DNA from: a virus
Strand: one strand, 5' to 3'
DNA: 22,746 nt
IMG/VR virus record: IMGVR_UViG_3300020424_000034
Span: 1 to 22,746 of that record
Under the pieces are notes generated by a model. The model was not told where the DNA came from. It worked only from the letters and a program-made list of their open reading frames with translations, and did no database searches. Made by a program: the position numbers and the translations under genes. Shown here piece by piece: positions 20,338-22,746 of this stretch (its first letter is position 1; every line of letters starts with the position of its first letter).

Positions 20338-22004
20338 AGAAATATCTCCTTATCGTCAAAAATTACTTTCTTTACATTAAAATATTTACCTTCTCTTTTT
20401 ATCCCAACAGACTTAACTCCTTTGAGAGCTCCTTGGTTTATCTTAGCTGCTGCTTGTTCAGAAGTTCTAGGTACGCCCCATATTTTTGGATCTACTAAAC
20501 GACACCAATAATTAATTGCTAGTCCGTGCATTCTTGAATGGCCAAACATAAGCGGCATCATCCTAGGTAAGAATTGATTATCAACATAAAAGAATACCTT
20601 ACAATATTTATTGCCATTTTTAGAGTCAGCAACTGCTGCACTAACACTAGTCACAGCTTCTAAAGAACTTTTGTTCTTTTGCTTTTCGTCAGAGATAACT
20701 GCTCCAGAATCTGCTTTGGTTTTCTTAGCTACCTTTCTTTCTTCCATAGGTACTAAGAAAGTTAAGAACTCTGCTACCGGAAACTCTTCATTGCATTCGA
20801 CACATTTCTTTGCATGCGGTGGATTGACAGCCAAACAATTGCCACAGATTTTAGGTCTTCTTATTTTTATTTCTTGATCTGGCTTGGCTGTATCAATACA
20901 ACCATGTCTAGCAATGTTCTCACCATAATCCAAAAGCAAACAATTATCTTTGCCTGGATACAATCGCATACCTCTGCCACACATCTGAACGTATAGTCCT
21001 AAACTTTTGGTTGGTCTTAGCATGGCAATACAATCTGTTCTGGGAGCGTCCCAACCTTCTGTTAAAACACCTACATTGCAAACAGCGTGTACCTTTCCAG
21101 ATTCAAAGTCTTCTAGTATTTGTTTTCTTTCTTCTCCAGGAGTTTCGCCAGTTAGTAATCTTGATTCAATCCCATGCTTTTGTAAGTGCATATTCATCTT
21201 CATAGCATGTAATACTGATACGCAGAAGAACACGGAAGCTGTTCTGCCTTTGGTATATGCTTTGTCTAACCAATCATTGATGATAGCGACAATGGTCTTC
21301 TCGTCCATAGCTAATTTTTCTAGATCAGATTCTTTGTAATCACCACCTTTAAATTTAAGCTTGGCTTTACTAGCGTCAATAATAGTATTGTCATCTACTT
21401 TGTAAGAAGTAATTCTAGCTAGATAACCTTGGTCTATTAAGTCTGGTATCTTTGCTTGATAAGCAATGTCATGAAAAAAATGATCTTTTCTTTTGCCATA
21501 GATATAACCTTGACCCATACGATATGGCGTAGCAGTACAACCTAAAACACGCATAGCTCTTTCAGCAGACAACTCATTAATTATCTTTTGATATCTAGTA
21601 TGTTCGTCTGGAGATATGTTATGAGCCTCATCAATAATAGTGTAATCAAAGTGTCCAACTTTTTTTAATCGAGATCCAGAGGCTAAAGTATCTCTTGAAG
21701 CTACAAGTATTTGAGAATCTATCTCAGATCTTTTTAACCCAGCTGATAGCACACCGACTGGTGCATCTGGCCATACTGATTTTATTTTTTCTTCTGCTTG
21801 TTCGATAAGTTCTTGTCTATGTGCTAAGACTAAAAACCTAGCGTCAGAATATTTCTTTATGGTTCTTTTAATAAAGTTAGAAAAGATAACTGTTTTGCCA
21901 GACGCAGTAGGTAAACTGAGTAGAGGGTGTTTCTCTATTGACTCAGTTGCAAACCAACTTTCTAACGCAGTGATAGCGTCTTCTTGATACGGTCTTAGTT
22001 TCAT
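20334..22004 (-). CDS. RadD-like SF2 DNA helicase
   Basis: 556 residues. An N-terminal RPYQEDAI motif (Q-motif-like) precedes Walker A LPTASGKT (31-38), DEAH (125-128), TATP (157-160), and the second helicase domain ending in QMCGRGMRL (340-348). A four-Cys zinc knuckle follows (CGNC at 387-390, CVEC at 401-404), as in RadD/YejH-type helicases. A C-terminal domain (about 420-556) adds WCRLVDPKIWGVPRTSEQAA. The proteins work in DNA repair and recombination; phage versions may help replication or genome processing. The start is the ATG at 22004, with an AAGGAAG Shine-Dalgarno in the preceding small gene. It shares a 4-nt overlap with the exonuclease downstream. Confidence 0.82.
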   Translation of the reverse strand: MKLRPYQEDAITALESWFATESIEKHPLLSLPTASGKTVIFSNFIKRTIKKYSDARFLVLAHRQELIEQAEEKIKSVWPDAPVGVLSAGLKRSEIDSQILVASRDTLASGSRLKKVGHFDYTIIDEAHNISPDEHTRYQKIINELSAERAMRVLGCTATPYRMGQGYIYGKRKDHFFHDIAYQAKIPDLIDQGYLARITSYKVDDNTIIDASKAKLKFKGGDYKESDLEKLAMDEKTIVAIINDWLDKAYTKGRTASVFFCVSVLHAMKMNMHLQKHGIESRLLTGETPGEERKQILEDFESGKVHAVCNVGVLTEGWDAPRTDCIAMLRPTKSLGLYVQMCGRGMRLYPGKDNCLLLDYGENIARHGCIDTAKPDQEIKIRRPKICGNCLAVNPPHAKKCVECNEEFPVAEFLTFLVPMEERKVAKKTKADSGAVISDEKQKNKSSLEAVTSVSAAVADSKNGNKYCKVFFYVDNQFLPRMMPLMFGHSRMHGLAINYWCRLVDPKIWGVPRTSEQAAAKINQGALKGVKSVGIKREGKYFNVKKVIFDDKEIFL

Positions 22005-22007
22005 TGA

Positions 22008-22151
22008 TCATCTTCCTTGTCCTCTATATGCTTTGAAGGACTTCCTTTTATTTTTATTCATCGTACTGAACTTTACATTGCCATAACCTTGGCTAGTCTT
22101 TTTATACTTAGCCCTGGATATATGTATTCTTGCTTCTTTTCTTACAGCCAT
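22008..22151 (-). CDS. Small, very basic 47-residue protein
   Basis: Minus-strand frame from ATG 22151 to TGA 22010-22008. It is rich in Lys and Arg (MAVRKEARIHISRAKYKKTS to AYRGQGR) with a recognisable tail, FSTMNKNKRKSFKAYRGQGR. Similar small basic proteins with this ending recur in marine phages, but their function is unknown to me. Start and stop are coupled on both sides: its ATG shares a base with the stop of the upstream gene (TGATG), and its stop lies three bases before the helicase ATG. The charge suggests nucleic-acid binding or a helicase accessory. Confidence 0.65.
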   Translation of the reverse strand: MAVRKEARIHISRAKYKKTSQGYGNVKFSTMNKNKRKSFKAYRGQGR

Positions 22152-22561
22152 CAGTGTTTTGTTTTACTTTCTGGTTCAACATCTAATATGTCTAAATCTT
22201 CTTCACTCATATCGTATTTATTTTTTGCATATTCAAATGGAGTAGATCCAGCTAGATTACCTAATACATCTGCTTGAAAAAATACATCTTCTCTATTCAT
22301 GCCTTTTTCTTTAGCAACATCATGAACAACTCTGCCCCAAGAGGCCCCAATCAACATTGTAGCTCCATTGGTATCTTCTATTAACACGTCATAAGTGACG
22401 CACATTGCATAGGTTAGTAATACTTCTAGAAGTTTATGTGGATTCTTTATATCCTCCATTCTTTCGTTGAATTTTTTCATGTGTATGCGTAATTCTTCTA
22501 AGAGATCTTTCTGAGATATCTCTTCCAAATTTATCATTTTTATTTTTTCCTTGTCTTTCAT
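22151..22561 (-). CDS. Unknown acidic protein upstream of the helicase
   Basis: 136 residues from ATG 22561, preceded by Shine-Dalgarno AGAAGGTG; a second ATG at residue 9 is also usable. The N-terminal ~50 residues form a charged helix (NLEEISQKDLLEELRIHMKK). Residues 45-65 are more hydrophobic (LLEVLLTYAMCVTYDVL), and the end is acidic (MSEEDLDILDVEPE). No catalytic motif or family is recognised. The first 128 nt overlap the preceding gene in another frame. It is co-transcribed with the helicase and exonuclease, so a DNA-metabolism accessory is the most likely class. Confidence 0.6.
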   Translation of the reverse strand: MKDKEKIKMINLEEISQKDLLEELRIHMKKFNERMEDIKNPHKLLEVLLTYAMCVTYDVLIEDTNGATMLIGASWGRVVHDVAKEKGMNREDVFFQADVLGNLAGSTPFEYAKNKYDMSEEDLDILDVEPESKTKH

Positions 22562-22712
22562 GGAGCACCTTCTCTCTTTTGAATCTATTTATCGAAATAA
22601 TGACAGAAGAAACTTCAAGAAATAATTCTTCTGGCAGTCTATTGTCATTAACCTCATATATTTTTGCTAACAACTTCTCAGAGTTAGCGACTAATTTTTT
22701 ATCATCAATCAT
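22434..22712 (-). CDS. Small unknown protein, C-terminal half in doubt
   Basis: 92 residues from ATG 22712 (Shine-Dalgarno AGGAAAC). The first ~50 residues look like a helical protein (VANSEKLLAKIYEVNDNRLP to NRFKREKVL). The last ~42 (from HERQGKNKND) are unusually Lys/Arg/Gly-rich and lie opposite the better-looking reading frame of the next gene. The 128-nt overlap is long for this gene-dense phage. It may be a true overlapping gene or a frame carried on by an indel near A-rich tracts at 22535-22550. The frame relation is +1, not the -1 of classical slippage. Function unknown. Confidence 0.45.
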   Translation of the reverse strand: MIDDKKLVANSEKLLAKIYEVNDNRLPEELFLEVSSVIISINRFKREKVLHERQGKNKNDKFGRDISERSLRRITHTHEKIQRKNGGYKEST

Positions 22713-22746
22713 ATTTGTTTCCTAATCTGTGCCTACCAAGACCGAT
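22705..22746 (-). CDS. 3' end of a further unidentified minus-strand gene (partial)
   Basis: From the window edge one minus-strand frame stays open for 13 codons (IGLGRHRLGNKYD) and stops at TGA 22707-22705, overlapping the next start by eight bases. The other two frames have stops in this stretch. It is probably the C-terminus of the next gene of the block; too short to identify. Confidence 0.4.
   Translation of the reverse strand: MGLGRHRLGNKYD

Noticed and set aside
22017-22277. 86-residue plus-strand frame
   Set aside because: Antisense to the 47-residue basic gene and the 136-residue gene, both of which fit the tightly coupled minus-strand block.
22535-22552. Programmed -1 frameshift at the A AAA AAT tract in the 92-residue frame
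   Set aside because: The following gene is in the +1 frame relative to it, so a -1 slip would not enter that gene.
1-22746. CRISPR array, tRNA genes, insertion sequence, integrase or terminal repeats
   Set aside because: Looked for on both strands and none seen; the intergenic gaps are too short for most of them.

Overview
The window reads as part of an AT-rich, uncultured tailed phage, most like the T7-type podoviruses of marine alphaproteobacteria (pelagiphage-like contigs). The grounds are tail-fibre N-termini of the marine type, a run of DNA-ejection (internal virion) proteins ending in a 1299-residue giant next to a GNAT-like protein, a GTA-type holin, an M15 endolysin, and an opposing DNA-metabolism block. 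This is judged by eye from protein motifs; the host cannot be fixed. No tRNA, CRISPR, insertion sequence, integrase or terminal repeat was seen, and both ends of the window cut through genes.

Layout. (1) 1-17930, plus strand: late virion and lysis region. It starts with the tail end of an unknown gene, then a fibre-like protein, two small unknown proteins, a clear Coq4-family (ubiquinone biosynthesis) homologue with an overlapping small membrane protein, a 22-residue-repeat virion protein, a tail fibre with an S74 autoprocessing chaperone, and a second fibre-like protein. Next come three small membrane proteins, a 634-residue structural protein, the endolysin, the holin, a glycine-motif virion protein, a GNAT-like protein, and three putative ejection proteins, the first with its own S74 domain. 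Genes are packed with TAATG, TAGTG or ATGA overlaps. (2) 17927-18106, minus strand: a short ribbon-helix-helix regulator that escaped length cut-offs, convergent with the giant gene (4-nt overlap). (3) 18167-19133, plus strand: a DUF1064 nuclease, a zinc-ribbon/HNH-type protein, and a 32-residue hydrophobic peptide. Two of these start codons lie 5-6 nt after TATAAT boxes, as in leaderless mRNAs. (4) 19153-22746, minus strand: DNA-metabolism block with a DUF1289-like Cys protein, a RecB/Cas4-type exonuclease, a RadD-like SF2 helicase, a 47-residue basic protein and unknown genes.

How it fits together: the minus-strand block probably handles host or phage DNA early, the nuclease pair and RHH regulator sit at the strand switch, and the long plus-strand block builds, lyses and ejects. 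The most unusual item is the Coq4 homologue, with an intact HDxxH-x11-E metal motif, embedded among tail genes. It suggests that the phage touches host quinone metabolism, or that it has reused the fold. There is no gene-free stretch above 300 bases; the largest gaps are about 60-66 bases and hold regulatory sequence.
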